Assembly (NCBI RefSeq): GCF_004799345.1 | Contig: NZ_SSMC01000001.1 | Location: forward strand, 1,302,001 to 1,366,000 | DNA length: 64,000 bases | Source of the DNA: Robertkochia marina | GTDB lineage: Bacteria > Bacteroidota > Bacteroidia > Flavobacteriales > Flavobacteriaceae | Reading direction: 5' to 3' | Shown: positions 54,410 through 62,473 of the stretch, piece after piece | Layout: each line of letters opens with the position of its first letter | Numbering within the stretch: the first letter of the stretch is position 1 | Translations under genes and position numbers: made by a program | Notes under the pieces: model-generated | Databases searched by the model: none | The model's input: only the letters and a program-made list of their open reading frames with translations | What the model was told of the DNA's origin: nothing

Positions 54410-56569
54410 ATGAGAAAACTTCGCTACCCTTTTTTGTTCATACTGATCGTATTTTTGATCATTTATTTCACTGCCCTAATAACTCAACCATCCAGGCCGG
54501 ATCTTTCGTCTTATGTTAATAAGGCTTCTGCGTACGAGGTGGAGATCCTTAGAGACAGCTTGGGGGTGCCTCACATTTATGGGGTAAAGGATGCCGATGT
54601 GGCCTTCGGATTGGGATATGCCCAAAGTGAAGATGATTTTCAAACCCTGCAGGATGTGCTTCTTGCCACCAGGGGACTTATTGCTTCCAAATATGGGTAT
54701 ACAGCAGCTAAAACTGATTTCGTAGTTAACTTTATGGGCGTTTGGGATGCCGTCGATAAGAAGTATGAGGTAGAGGTGCCTGATTCGGTGAAGGTGATCG
54801 CAGAGGCCTATGCCGATGGGGTAAATTTATATGCGTCTCAACATCCCGGAGAATGGTCACGCTATTTATTTCCTGTGACCGGAAAGGATATTGTGGCGGG
54901 CTTCACCTTTAAAACGCCCATGTTTTACGGCTTTGACAAAGCCCTGGGTAAGATGCTGGAACCCCGGGAGCCGGAGAGTATGGAAACGACGGGGGAGACC
55001 GCACTATTATGGAATAACACCCCTAAAGTGCCTTTGGGGAGCCAGGGGATAGCCATAGCCCCTCATCGTTCGGAAGATGGTATGACCAGACTGCTGGTTA
55101 ATTCACATCAACCCCTGGAAGGTCCGGTGGCTTGGTATGAGGCCCGGTTGCATTCGGAGGAAGGTTGGAATATGGCCGGGGGTACCTTTCCCGGTTCGCC
55201 CCTGATCATTCACGGTCATAACGATAAGCTGGGATGGGCCAATACGGTCAATAAGCCCGACCTGGTAGACTTTTACAAACTCAAAGTGAATCCTGAGAAC
55301 GAAATGCAATATGAGCTGGATGGGAGATGGGTGGATTTTAAGGAAAAAACAGCAAAAATCCTCGTGAGTTTTCTCGGCCCTGTGCGGTGGACCTTTGACA
55401 AGCGAATTCTGATCTCTGAACATGGGCCGGTGCTGGAAACCGATCACGGATGGTTTGCGACCAAATGGGCAGGTATGGGCGAAGTAAGAACCCTGGAATT
55501 CCTCTTTCGTTTGAACAAGGCCGGCAATAAGGAAGATTTTGAAAGTGCACTTCAAATGAATGCCATGCCAAGCATCAATTACATCTATGCCGATACCGAA
55601 GGGAATATTGGTCATTACTACAATGCCATGTTCCCGAAACGCCTGGATGGAGTTGCATGGAAGGAGGAAGTACCCGGTACAGATGCTACCCTGATCTGGA
55701 GCAAATACCTTCCTTTTGAGATGATGCCGAAAACCGTGAATCCGAAAAGCGGACTGGTATACAATGCCAACAACACCCCATTCTCTGCTACCGATGGAGA
55801 TGATGATGCACAAAAGAACGAGTACCCGGAATTTATGGGACTGGAACAGCAGGAAACCAACCGATCTATGAGAATTGAAGCCATGGCAAAAGGTGACAGT
55901 TTAATTAGCGGGGAAGCCTTGTATACTATCAAATACGATCTTAAATACCATATTGATTATCCTCCTGTTAAACGATTGTATCAATGGCTGGCCCAGGGGG
56001 ACCTTGATGTCATGATGAAGCCTGAATACCGGGAGGCCCGACAGCAACTCAGGGAATGGAACTTAAGCACCGGAAGAGACAATGAAACGGCCCTTTTAGG
56101 AATCCTTACTTTAGATCCGATCATTAAAGAGCCTGACATGTCAGCCGCTGGTTTAAATGATGTCTTTACCTCAGCCGTCGATGCTTTGATTAAAAGGTAT
56201 GGTACAACAAGGATCAAGCTGGGCGAGGTTCAAAGACTAAAAAGGGGAGAGCGGTCCCTGCCCATTTCAGGAGGACCGGATATTCTGAGAGCTGTATATA
56301 CTGATGGGCTGAACGAAAATGGGAACATGCTGGCAAAGGCGGGAGATGGCTTTACCATGTTCGTAGCCTGGGATAGTACCGGGTTAAAAAGCTCTAAGGC
56401 CATTCACCAATACGGATCGGCCAGCAGTATTGAAAACTCTGAACACTACAATGACCAAATGGAGAAATTCGTAAAACATGAATTACGAGATGTTCCATTT
56501 ACCAGGGCAGCCCTTGAAAAGCAGGCAGAGCGGAAGTATCATCCGTTGGATAGGGATGTGGGAATGTAG
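54410..56569 (+). CDS. Penicillin-acylase-family Ntn hydrolase
   Basis: An exported amidase precursor of 719 residues with a hydrophobic N-terminal helix (about 7-25) that is either signal peptide or anchor. The alpha-chain region (about 30-190) contains VPHIYGVKDADVAFGLGYAQSEDDF. A spacer and the self-cleavage site GSQGIAIAP follow; the new N-terminal nucleophile would be Ser211, followed by Gln rather than the usual Asn. The beta chain has PGSPLIIHGHNDKLGWANTVN and YIYADTEGNIGHYY. Family members open amide bonds of penicillins or acyl-homoserine lactones. The natural substrate is unknown. It diverges from a B1 beta-lactamase gene. Confidence 0.88.
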   Translation: MRKLRYPFLFILIVFLIIYFTALITQPSRPDLSSYVNKASAYEVEILRDSLGVPHIYGVKDADVAFGLGYAQSEDDFQTLQDVLLATRGLIASKYGYTAAKTDFVVNFMGVWDAVDKKYEVEVPDSVKVIAEAYADGVNLYASQHPGEWSRYLFPVTGKDIVAGFTFKTPMFYGFDKALGKMLEPREPESMETTGETALLWNNTPKVPLGSQGIAIAPHRSEDGMTRLLVNSHQPLEGPVAWYEARLHSEEGWNMAGGTFPGSPLIIHGHNDKLGWANTVNKPDLVDFYKLKVNPENEMQYELDGRWVDFKEKTAKILVSFLGPVRWTFDKRILISEHGPVLETDHGWFATKWAGMGEVRTLEFLFRLNKAGNKEDFESALQMNAMPSINYIYADTEGNIGHYYNAMFPKRLDGVAWKEEVPGTDATLIWSKYLPFEMMPKTVNPKSGLVYNANNTPFSATDGDDDAQKNEYPEFMGLEQQETNRSMRIEAMAKGDSLISGEALYTIKYDLKYHIDYPPVKRLYQWLAQGDLDVMMKPEYREARQQLREWNLSTGRDNETALLGILTLDPIIKEPDMSAAGLNDVFTSAVDALIKRYGTTRIKLGEVQRLKRGERSLPISGGPDILRAVYTDGLNENGNMLAKAGDGFTMFVAWDSTGLKSSKAIHQYGSASSIENSEHYNDQMEKFVKHELRDVPFTRAALEKQAERKYHPLDRDVGM

Positions 56570-56757
56570 GGATATAGCGATGTAGTAGTATCGGTAAACG
56601 GGTAGATCGGTAAACAGGTAGGCAGGTAGAAGGGGAGATGGAATAATGTTCAAATTCCGAATTCCAAACTAGTCACTCCGTACTTTGTCAAACCTGTCTA
56701 CTGGCAACCAAACTCGTCCCTGAAACCTGCCTGCGGAAGGCAGGCTCGTCCCTCAAA
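56570..56757. repeat. Intergenic repeat mosaic
   Basis: It begins at the stop of the acylase gene with a degenerate period-8 array (units CGGTAAAC, GGGTAGAT, AGGTAGGC; 56591-56636). A CTCGTCCCTGAAAC tract follows, interrupted by the palindrome CCTGCCTGCGGAAGGCAGGC (56726-56745) and resuming as CTCGTCCCTCAAAC. The stop codon of the Cys-rich gene lies inside this last unit. Confidence 0.8.
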
Positions 56758-56901
56758 CTAAAAATCGCTCCTCGTATAGGCTACATCCCGGCAACATTCG
56801 CATTTATTGCATTCGCAAACGTCGCAAGGGCATTCATATTTACTGCAATCTCTGCAGTTACACTTTTTGCAGTCGCAATCTGTACAGACACAATTTCCCA
56901 T
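56758..56901 (-). CDS. Cysteine-rich metallothionein-like small protein
   Basis: A 47-residue protein with 14 cysteines (30 percent). Cysteines stand at 4, 6, 9, 11, 14, 16, 19 and at 24, 26, 29, 31, 34, 36, 37. This makes two seven-Cys halves of the pattern CxCxxCxCxxCxC, split by KYE. Between them lie mostly Asp, Lys, Asn and Glu, and the C-terminus is cysteine-free (RDVAYTRSDF). There is no signal peptide, so it is cytosolic. It is unlike SmtA/BmtA bacterial metallothioneins, which have fewer Cys plus His. It probably binds Zn, Cu(I) or Cd in clusters; that is inference. The reading frame is intact from ATG to TAG. It stands alone among repeats between two plus-strand genes. Confidence 0.8.
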   Translation of the reverse strand: MGNCVCTDCDCKKCNCRDCSKYECPCDVCECNKCECCRDVAYTRSDF

Positions 56902-56999
56902 AACTGTTAGATTTTAGAGCCTAAACAGGTTGGTTGTCAGGAGATTCGGAGTTAAAGTAAAGATAAGAATATTTCAAGTGTGTAACACAAGGGGTGATG

Positions 57000-57250
57000 T
57001 TGAGTCTTTATGATACAGTTTGCGGTTTGCAGATTGCAGTTAGCAGTTAGCAGTTAGCGGTTTGCGGTATACAGTTTATAGTTCGAGGTACGAGCCTGCC
57101 TTCCGCAGGCAGGTTTGAGTTCGCAGGGAGTTATGATTCATGATTCAAACATATAGTTTTTTGTTTTGAGCTCAACCTATCATTCCCTATCTCGTGTTAC
57201 CTGTTACCTGCCTGCCAAGCCGCAGGCATGGTTACCTGTTACTTTTCACT
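57000..57250. repeat. Intergenic repeat mosaic with period-7 arrays
   Basis: A long period-7 array (CAGTTTG, CGGTTTG, CAGATTG, CAGTTAG three times, CGGTTTG; 57014-57086) is followed by the palindrome GCCTGCCTTCCGCAGGCAGG (57094-57113). A second period-7 array (CTGTTAC units, about 57195-57247) is interrupted by CCTGCCTGCCAAGCCGCAGG (57208-57227). No gene is present between 56902 and 57261. Confidence 0.82.
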
Positions 57251-57261
57251 AAAATTATAAT

Positions 57262-58170
57262 ATGAAAACATACTTTTTTGTACTCCTGGTTACTATGTTG
57301 CCTTTACTGTCAACAGCTCAATCTGTAAAGGTTTTTAACGAAATAGCCATCAATGATCCCCTTGAAGCATGTATGGGAAAACTGGAATCTATGGCAGGGT
57401 CAGTAGAATTAATAGCCATAGACAAGCCTGTCTTTCCCCTGGCGGAGAATAAGGAAGACCATCTGATCTGTAAGGAAGTGAAAACGCCAAGAGGAACCAT
57501 AGACAGAATGGTTTTCACTTTTGGCGATAACCAATTGAAATATGTGGTGGCCCGGGGCAATGTGTGGCGGGTATTCACCGAAGGACGCACCGATACTGCA
57601 GAGGCCTATATGGACTATTCGGTTTACTTTGACGATGGATTATTCCTAAACAGAAAGAAAGATATCGCCTGGATCCTGTCGCCCGGAGCTATTCACGCCA
57701 ACCTGTTTACCTGGGAGAATCCCTTGCTGGATGACTCGAAGGATCAAGAAAGTATTTCTGAGGCTACAACCATTCCGGAATTCCTGGCTATGGGAGCCAG
57801 ACTGGAATCCATGGCAGGCCCCATGGAAGAAAACAGCCTTTTTACTTATAAGGAGGAACTGGACGGATCAGACCCTAATGCACAGGTGCAGGTAAATTGT
57901 TTCGGGGTGGATTATCTCGGATTTCCCAGGAAGGTAGAAGCCCGCTTTGGAGATAATAAGCTCAATGTGGTTTGGATCCTTACCGGAAAAGAAGAGGAGG
58001 AACGCATTCGTGAAGCCTTGCTGGCGCAATTCGGAGAACCTGTTTTTGTAAATAACGACTGGGAGATCTATAATAATTGGCAGGTAGGGTTGCGAAAAGA
58101 TAAACCTGAGGTATTACTCATGGAGCAGGAGGTAGGGCTGCAGTATAAGGAGAGTTATTTTAAGCAGTAG
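57262..58170 (+). CDS. Exported protein of unknown function with internal duplication
   Basis: A 302-residue secreted or periplasmic protein; the signal peptide ends LLSTAQ with no lipobox. Two copies of one domain are visible. LEACMGKLESMAGSVE (about 32-47) matches FLAMGARLESMAGPMEEN (about 173-190). MVFTFGDNQLKYVVARG (about 83-99) matches VEARFGDNKLNVVWILTG (about 226-243). I recognise no family. Repeat mosaics flank it on both sides, and a period-8 array starts at its stop codon. Confidence 0.75.
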   Translation: MKTYFFVLLVTMLPLLSTAQSVKVFNEIAINDPLEACMGKLESMAGSVELIAIDKPVFPLAENKEDHLICKEVKTPRGTIDRMVFTFGDNQLKYVVARGNVWRVFTEGRTDTAEAYMDYSVYFDDGLFLNRKKDIAWILSPGAIHANLFTWENPLLDDSKDQESISEATTIPEFLAMGARLESMAGPMEENSLFTYKEELDGSDPNAQVQVNCFGVDYLGFPRKVEARFGDNKLNVVWILTGKEEEERIREALLAQFGEPVFVNNDWEIYNNWQVGLRKDKPEVLLMEQEVGLQYKESYFKQ

Positions 58171-58378
58171 TTGGGTAGACGGGTAGATAGGTAAGCTGGT
58201 AGACAGGTAGGCTGGTAGGTGGGCTCTTCTCTATATTCGGGAGATTGCCACAGCCTGTTTTATCCCGCGCGCCAGCTGGCTCCATCGCTAAAATGGTTCG
58301 CTGAACCATTTCCGAACGCTCGGCCCTGCAAAGACGATTAATTTCAAACTCAAACTCGTTCCTGAAACTCGTCCCTGT
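58168..58378. repeat. Intergenic repeat mosaic
   Basis: A period-8 array (GGGTAGAC, GGGTAGAT, AGGTAAGC, TGGTAGAC, AGGTAGGC, TGGTAGGT) begins at the stop codon of the plus-strand gene. The inverted dispersed element (58239-58337) follows, then a CAAACTCGTTCCTGAAAC tract that ends at the stop codon of the convergent amidohydrolase gene. Confidence 0.85.
58239..58337 (-). repeat. Dispersed element, copy 4, full-length and inverted
   Basis: Plus-strand ends are GGGAGATTGCCACAG and CTGCAAAGACGA, the same ends as the short elements at 36542 and 50765. Its interior, read on the minus strand, is GCCGAGCGTTCGG, the hairpin AATGGTTC/GAACCATT and TTAGCGATGGAGCCAGCTGGCGCGC. It joins the CGAGCGT type and the GAGATTGCCAC type into one family. 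Confidence 0.75.
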
Positions 58379-59797
58379 TTAGTTCAACCCCACCTTGCCC
58401 TTTACAGACTCAAACAGCTTTGCAGAATCAAAGCCGGTGCCTTTTTTGAATACGATCTCAGTTTTGCGGATATTGCGAATATCGTCTTCCAGGTCGCCAT
58501 CAATGAGGATCATATCGGCCCATTTTCCCTTCTCCAGGCTGCCGGTATTCTCCTCCATACCGAGGTAGATGGCCCCGTTCAGGCTGCATATTTTTATGGC
58601 TTCTCCCAAACTAAACCCGTTTTCTACCAGGATCTCAAGGGTGCGTTGGTTGGCATAACCGGCTACCGTTCTTCCTGCCCCGGTAGGGTCGGTCCCTGCC
58701 ATCAGGTGTCCGCCCTTATCGTGAAATTGCTTTAGCCATTTAAGGTCTTTTTTGAACTGGACATGCACGGAAGAATCTCTTCCCTGCATACGGTCGTATT
58801 GACTTTTGATCCTTTCCAATACCTGGGTGGCCAGTGCTTCCTCGCCACCTCCGGGAATCATTTCGTGGTCAGTATAGGGCTCAAAAACTACCGGAGTGGT
58901 GGTAATGGCCGTTTGATTTTTTATGAGCAGATCGATCAGGGATTTCATTTCAGGACTGTCTTCTTCCAGGGCGCGAATAGCTTCCCGGGAGCGAAAAGGG
59001 TCGCAAAAATCGACCTGCTTATCTTCGAGAAAATCACTGGATACCATAAAGCCATGCTCCAGGTTGTCTATCCCGATTTCTGAGGCCTCCTGATAGGTAA
59101 CAGAGCAGAGGTGACCGGTAACTTTGAGCCCGAGTTTATGAGCTTCTTCTACGCATACCTTCAGGTCTTCGCGGGTTATATGATTGTACACCTTGAAGGA
59201 GGTTACGCCCCGATCGGCCCAGAACTGAACCATCTTGCGCACTTCTTCCGGACTGCTTACAAAGCCTAACTCTGCTATATCGTACCCTTCCCGCTCAATA
59301 AAAGGACTGGTGACATCCATCCGTGGTCCGGTCATTTTTCCCGCCTCGATCCATTTTTTCAGGTTCAGATCGGTTTCGGGTTCAATACTCCCTGCTGTTC
59401 TCATGGAGGTTACTCCCCCTGCAAGATAAAGTCTGGGAAAGGTGAAACTCATTTGCCCTACGCTGAACCAGTTTTCAAAGGGCATGGAATAAAATATATG
59501 CTCATGCATCATCACAAATCCCGGTATCAGGGTTTTTCCTGTACCATCAATAATCAGGGTTTCTTCCGGTATTTTAATGTTTTCTCCAATTTCGGTGATC
59601 ACACCCTCAGAAAATAACACGGTTTGACCGGAGAGGGGAGCATTCCCCGTACCGTCAATGATCTTAACGTCGGTGATGGCCACCGAGTTGGTATCAACAG
59701 CGATGAAGCGCTTTACCTGTTCGGTATAAGATTGTGCATGGAGGGTCAGGATCCAGAATAAAGCAAAAGAAACAGTGATTAAGTATTTAAAGCTCAT
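58379..59797 (-). CDS. Exported amidohydrolase-family protein
   Basis: A metal-dependent hydrolase of 472 residues with a signal peptide (ends LTLHAQ), so periplasmic or secreted. Metal-binding motifs are VMMHEHIF (HxH), SFKVYNHI (candidate bridging Lys), KVTGHLCSV (His), NLEHGF (His) and LMAGTDPTGAG (catalytic Asp). It resembles the imidazolonepropionase/prolidase-like group of the superfamily, whose exported members often cut dipeptides or cyclic amides. The exact substrate is unknown. Confidence 0.88.
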   Translation of the reverse strand: MSFKYLITVSFALFWILTLHAQSYTEQVKRFIAVDTNSVAITDVKIIDGTGNAPLSGQTVLFSEGVITEIGENIKIPEETLIIDGTGKTLIPGFVMMHEHIFYSMPFENWFSVGQMSFTFPRLYLAGGVTSMRTAGSIEPETDLNLKKWIEAGKMTGPRMDVTSPFIEREGYDIAELGFVSSPEEVRKMVQFWADRGVTSFKVYNHITREDLKVCVEEAHKLGLKVTGHLCSVTYQEASEIGIDNLEHGFMVSSDFLEDKQVDFCDPFRSREAIRALEEDSPEMKSLIDLLIKNQTAITTTPVVFEPYTDHEMIPGGGEEALATQVLERIKSQYDRMQGRDSSVHVQFKKDLKWLKQFHDKGGHLMAGTDPTGAGRTVAGYANQRTLEILVENGFSLGEAIKICSLNGAIYLGMEENTGSLEKGKWADMILIDGDLEDDIRNIRKTEIVFKKGTGFDSAKLFESVKGKVGLN

Positions 59798-59941
59798 AGA
59801 AGTATGTGATTATGTCTTCAATATACTACAATTGCCTCTAAGTGTGTTTGTTACTTTTTAGATTTGAGTCAGGGTAAGTAGTAAGGCCAGTTTTGGAGCC
59901 CGGGCAAAAGAGTATTAACCGAGGCAAGAGTTGAGTGAGCA

Positions 59942-61051
59942 TTAATTCATCATGTTCAGCTCCTGGAACCTGAATTGGTTGTATAGCTCGTGCTGATAAG
60001 GGTAATCCCAGCAGCCCATACGGTGAAAGAGATCGCCTCCGAATCCTTTCTTGTAGATATGCACCCCGTGAAGCGGATGATTGGGATTCAGGTTGGGTGC
60101 AGAACCGAACATGTCGTATTCGGTGCATCCCCATTGTTTGGCCACTCGAATCGATTCCCATTGCAGGGCATAGCTGGCCACCATATTACCGCGCCCGCTG
60201 GACGATGCTCCGTAGAGATAAGTGGCTCTTTGGCCTGAAAGTACGAGAAACATGGAAGCTAAGATCTCTCCATCTTTCTCAGCCATCAACATTTTGATAG
60301 TGACCCCTCTTTTATGGTTGTCCTGATTTTTCAGGATGGAAGAAAAATAACTTTCATCCTGCAAAGGCATGCCATGGCGCAGTGCCGTATCACGGTACAG
60401 GGTGTACCATGAACCAATCTGCTCCAGGCCGTATTCCCTTACCTGTATACCGTTCTTTAAGGCTTTGCGAACATTGTACCGGGTATTGTAACGCATATTG
60501 CTCATTAAATCCTCTTCGCTACGGGTGAGATCGAGGAAAAAGGTGTTCTTAGGCAGGATATCACTACTACTTTTTTTTAGGTTCCAGTTATAGGTTTTGT
60601 AGTTTACCCGAAACTCCTGGGTGTTGCTTTGTGGTGGTCCTATCCAATTGCCATTTTGATCAAAATATTCTTTTTCTGCTGACCATTGATTTTGCCAGAT
60701 CAGATCGTATCGTATAAAGATGCAATTGGTAGGGAGGTGGGGTTTTATGGTTTCAGAGATCTGCTCCAGGAACAAGCCCTGGTTCTCGAAATCAGGCTCG
60801 AGTTTCGGACCGTAGGGCACATAGGCGTAGCAGGTATCGTGGTTGATGTACCTGATAAGGACAAGCAGGTCTTCTCCTTCTTTTGATAACGATTCAGCAT
60901 CTCCCTGCAACAGATTCCGGGAAACGGTAAGTTCAAATGCCGTAGGAATGAATCCCTGATCTTTTTTGATCCTGCCCCAGAAAGGGGTTTGGGGAAGGAT
61001 GTTTGTTGCATTTAACTCTTCAATACCTTTTGGCTTCAGTTTACAGATCAT
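59942..61051 (-). CDS. FemAB/GNAT-like aminoacyl- or acyltransferase
   Basis: A cytoplasmic protein of 369 residues with two tandem GNAT-like halves as in FemX/FemAB. Landmarks are NILPQTPFWGRIKKDQGF, DLTRSEEDLMSNMRYNTRYNVRKALKNGIQVR and QRATYLYGASSSGRGNMVASYALQW. WGCTEYDMFGSAPNLNPNHPLHGVHIYKKGFGG near the end is a FemAB signature. Such enzymes add amino acids to peptidoglycan precursors; flavobacterial members may act on other acceptors. Confidence 0.85.
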   Translation of the reverse strand: MICKLKPKGIEELNATNILPQTPFWGRIKKDQGFIPTAFELTVSRNLLQGDAESLSKEGEDLLVLIRYINHDTCYAYVPYGPKLEPDFENQGLFLEQISETIKPHLPTNCIFIRYDLIWQNQWSAEKEYFDQNGNWIGPPQSNTQEFRVNYKTYNWNLKKSSSDILPKNTFFLDLTRSEEDLMSNMRYNTRYNVRKALKNGIQVREYGLEQIGSWYTLYRDTALRHGMPLQDESYFSSILKNQDNHKRGVTIKMLMAEKDGEILASMFLVLSGQRATYLYGASSSGRGNMVASYALQWESIRVAKQWGCTEYDMFGSAPNLNPNHPLHGVHIYKKGFGGDLFHRMGCWDYPYQHELYNQFRFQELNMMN

Positions 61052-61327
61052 ACGCTTTACCTGATTTTGGCCTGCAAAATTAAAAAGACCAAACAGGAAT
61101 AAAGCTGGATTTTGTGGTTTTTGAAAATCAGAATGTTATGTTTAAAATGCCCTCTTAACTCTTGAAAAATATTCAAAGATCGGTGGGTTTTGTTTAAAAA
61201 ATATGAAATCGGAATTCATCTCAGGGCGCCCCACCTGGAGTTACCTACGGCTTCATTTCGGGACTTGCTATGAAACCATCTGTTATCCATCATTCATAAT
61301 TCAAACTCGTGTCTCGAACTTCCACTC
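61052..61327. other. Intergenic region with a short repeat tract
   Basis: No gene is seen. The last part (about 61280-61327) carries the CATTCATAATTCAAACTCGTGTCTCGAAC type of tract. It runs up to the stop codon of the cupin gene, as at other minus-strand gene ends. The rest is A/T-rich and should hold the promoter of the FemAB-like gene. Confidence 0.55.
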
Positions 61328-61762
61328 CTAAACAAACTTCACTCCGTACTTTCCGCAGATCCCGGCTACTTTCTCCAGGTCGGGAGGTCCGGGGGGAAGA
61401 GCGCTTAATTCCTCGAACATATTTTCGAGACCGGCGGGATAGATATCCAGGTGCATTACTGCATTGGTATCACCTACCACGGTCCATCCATGGGGAATAC
61501 CCCTGGGAAGAAAAATGGAATCTCCGGCCTTTAATACCTGTGATTTTCCATCAGCGGTGAACTCTACTTCTCCTTTTATGACCTTAAAAAATTCGTCTTC
61601 ATTTTCATGAACATGCATGGGCAGTTGCATTCCGGGTTCATTGTCCTCGATCAGCGAGGTAAGTTGCCCGTTGGTATCTTTTCCGGTTAGCAGGATGAGC
61701 TGGTTATCCCCAAGAACGTTGAGTCTTTTGCCTTTAGAGGCCTTTAGGATCTTTACTTTCAT
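61328..61762 (-). CDS. Cupin-domain protein
   Basis: A small beta-barrel protein of 144 residues with a single cupin domain (about 30-110). Metal-ligand pattern LPMHVHENEDEFFKVIKGEVEF (two His and a Glu), with FLPRGIPHGW and VMHLDIYP in the second motif. It may be a dioxygenase-like, isomerase or sensor cupin. No substrate can be inferred. Confidence 0.88.
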   Translation of the reverse strand: MKVKILKASKGKRLNVLGDNQLILLTGKDTNGQLTSLIEDNEPGMQLPMHVHENEDEFFKVIKGEVEFTADGKSQVLKAGDSIFLPRGIPHGWTVVGDTNAVMHLDIYPAGLENMFEELSALPPGPPDLEKVAGICGKYGVKFV

Positions 61763-61804
61763 TTGTGTATAAATTTAATGGTATCTGCACAGCAGGAGTT
61801 GTGA

Positions 61805-62089
61805 TCAGGACCCCGCGATCGGGCTGTTGAATACGCCAATTGCCAATTCTGCCCAAAGAAGTAAGAAAAGGAGAATAGCCAACAGCGTTAACAGGACACG
61901 CTTTTGGCCCCCGGAGGTTTTTACCCGGATGACTTCAATAGTCAGGCCGCAGCCGGTAAGTAATATGGCCATGATCATAAAATCAAAGCCCGACCAGTTT
62001 ACCTCAGCGGTAAATTGCATGGCAATAAAAGGAATGAGTAACAGAACAGTGGTTATTAACAGGATGGGGAAAATTCTAATGGATCTCAT
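61805..62089 (-). CDS. Small three-helix membrane protein
   Basis: A 94-residue membrane protein with three helices (about 6-26, 34-53, 66-88). FIAMQFTAEVNW and DFMIMAILLTGCGLTIEVI are segments I recall from a conserved flavobacterial hypothetical family. There is no known function. It lies 42 bases upstream of the cupin gene on the same strand, so co-transcription is likely. Confidence 0.75.
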   Translation of the reverse strand: MRSIRIFPILLITTVLLLIPFIAMQFTAEVNWSGFDFMIMAILLTGCGLTIEVIRVKTSGGQKRVLLTLLAILLFLLLWAELAIGVFNSPIAGS

Positions 62090-62473
62090 TGGAAGGGTAT
62101 TTGAAAGGTTCGTCCTATATAAAGATAACTTAATTTATTTGCACATAGAAAATAGAAGCCTGATTATTAGTGGATAACGCCATCATTCAAATGAATGTCA
62201 AAGTGCTTTTAAGTACCTGATAATAGTGGTATTTCTTAGGATCAACTTTAAGTAATGAACAGGTTTAGGTGCTTGCAAAAGGATGAATTTCCTGTTGGTT
62301 TTTAAATCGGGGGTTCGGGTGTAGGATATTATATGTTAATTATCGAAGGATTTCAATTTGATCATCAGAAAAAGGTATCTTAAATAATTCATTTTATGTG
62401 ATTTATCGAGGGAGATGAATGGCCTGAGCTTTAATGAAACTCCTGGTAAAGTATTAAGTAAGCTTCAATAATT
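62090..62473. other. Intergenic region between divergent genes
   Basis: About 380 A/T-rich bases with no reading frame, repeat array or clear hairpin. It must hold the promoters of the membrane-protein gene and the acyl-CoA dehydrogenase gene, but no exact TAnnTTTG box was found. Confidence 0.5.

Noticed and set aside
55103-55813. A 236-codon minus-strand frame inside the acylase gene
   Set aside because: It is antisense to a strongly conserved Ntn-hydrolase region, and its translation has no recognisable domain.
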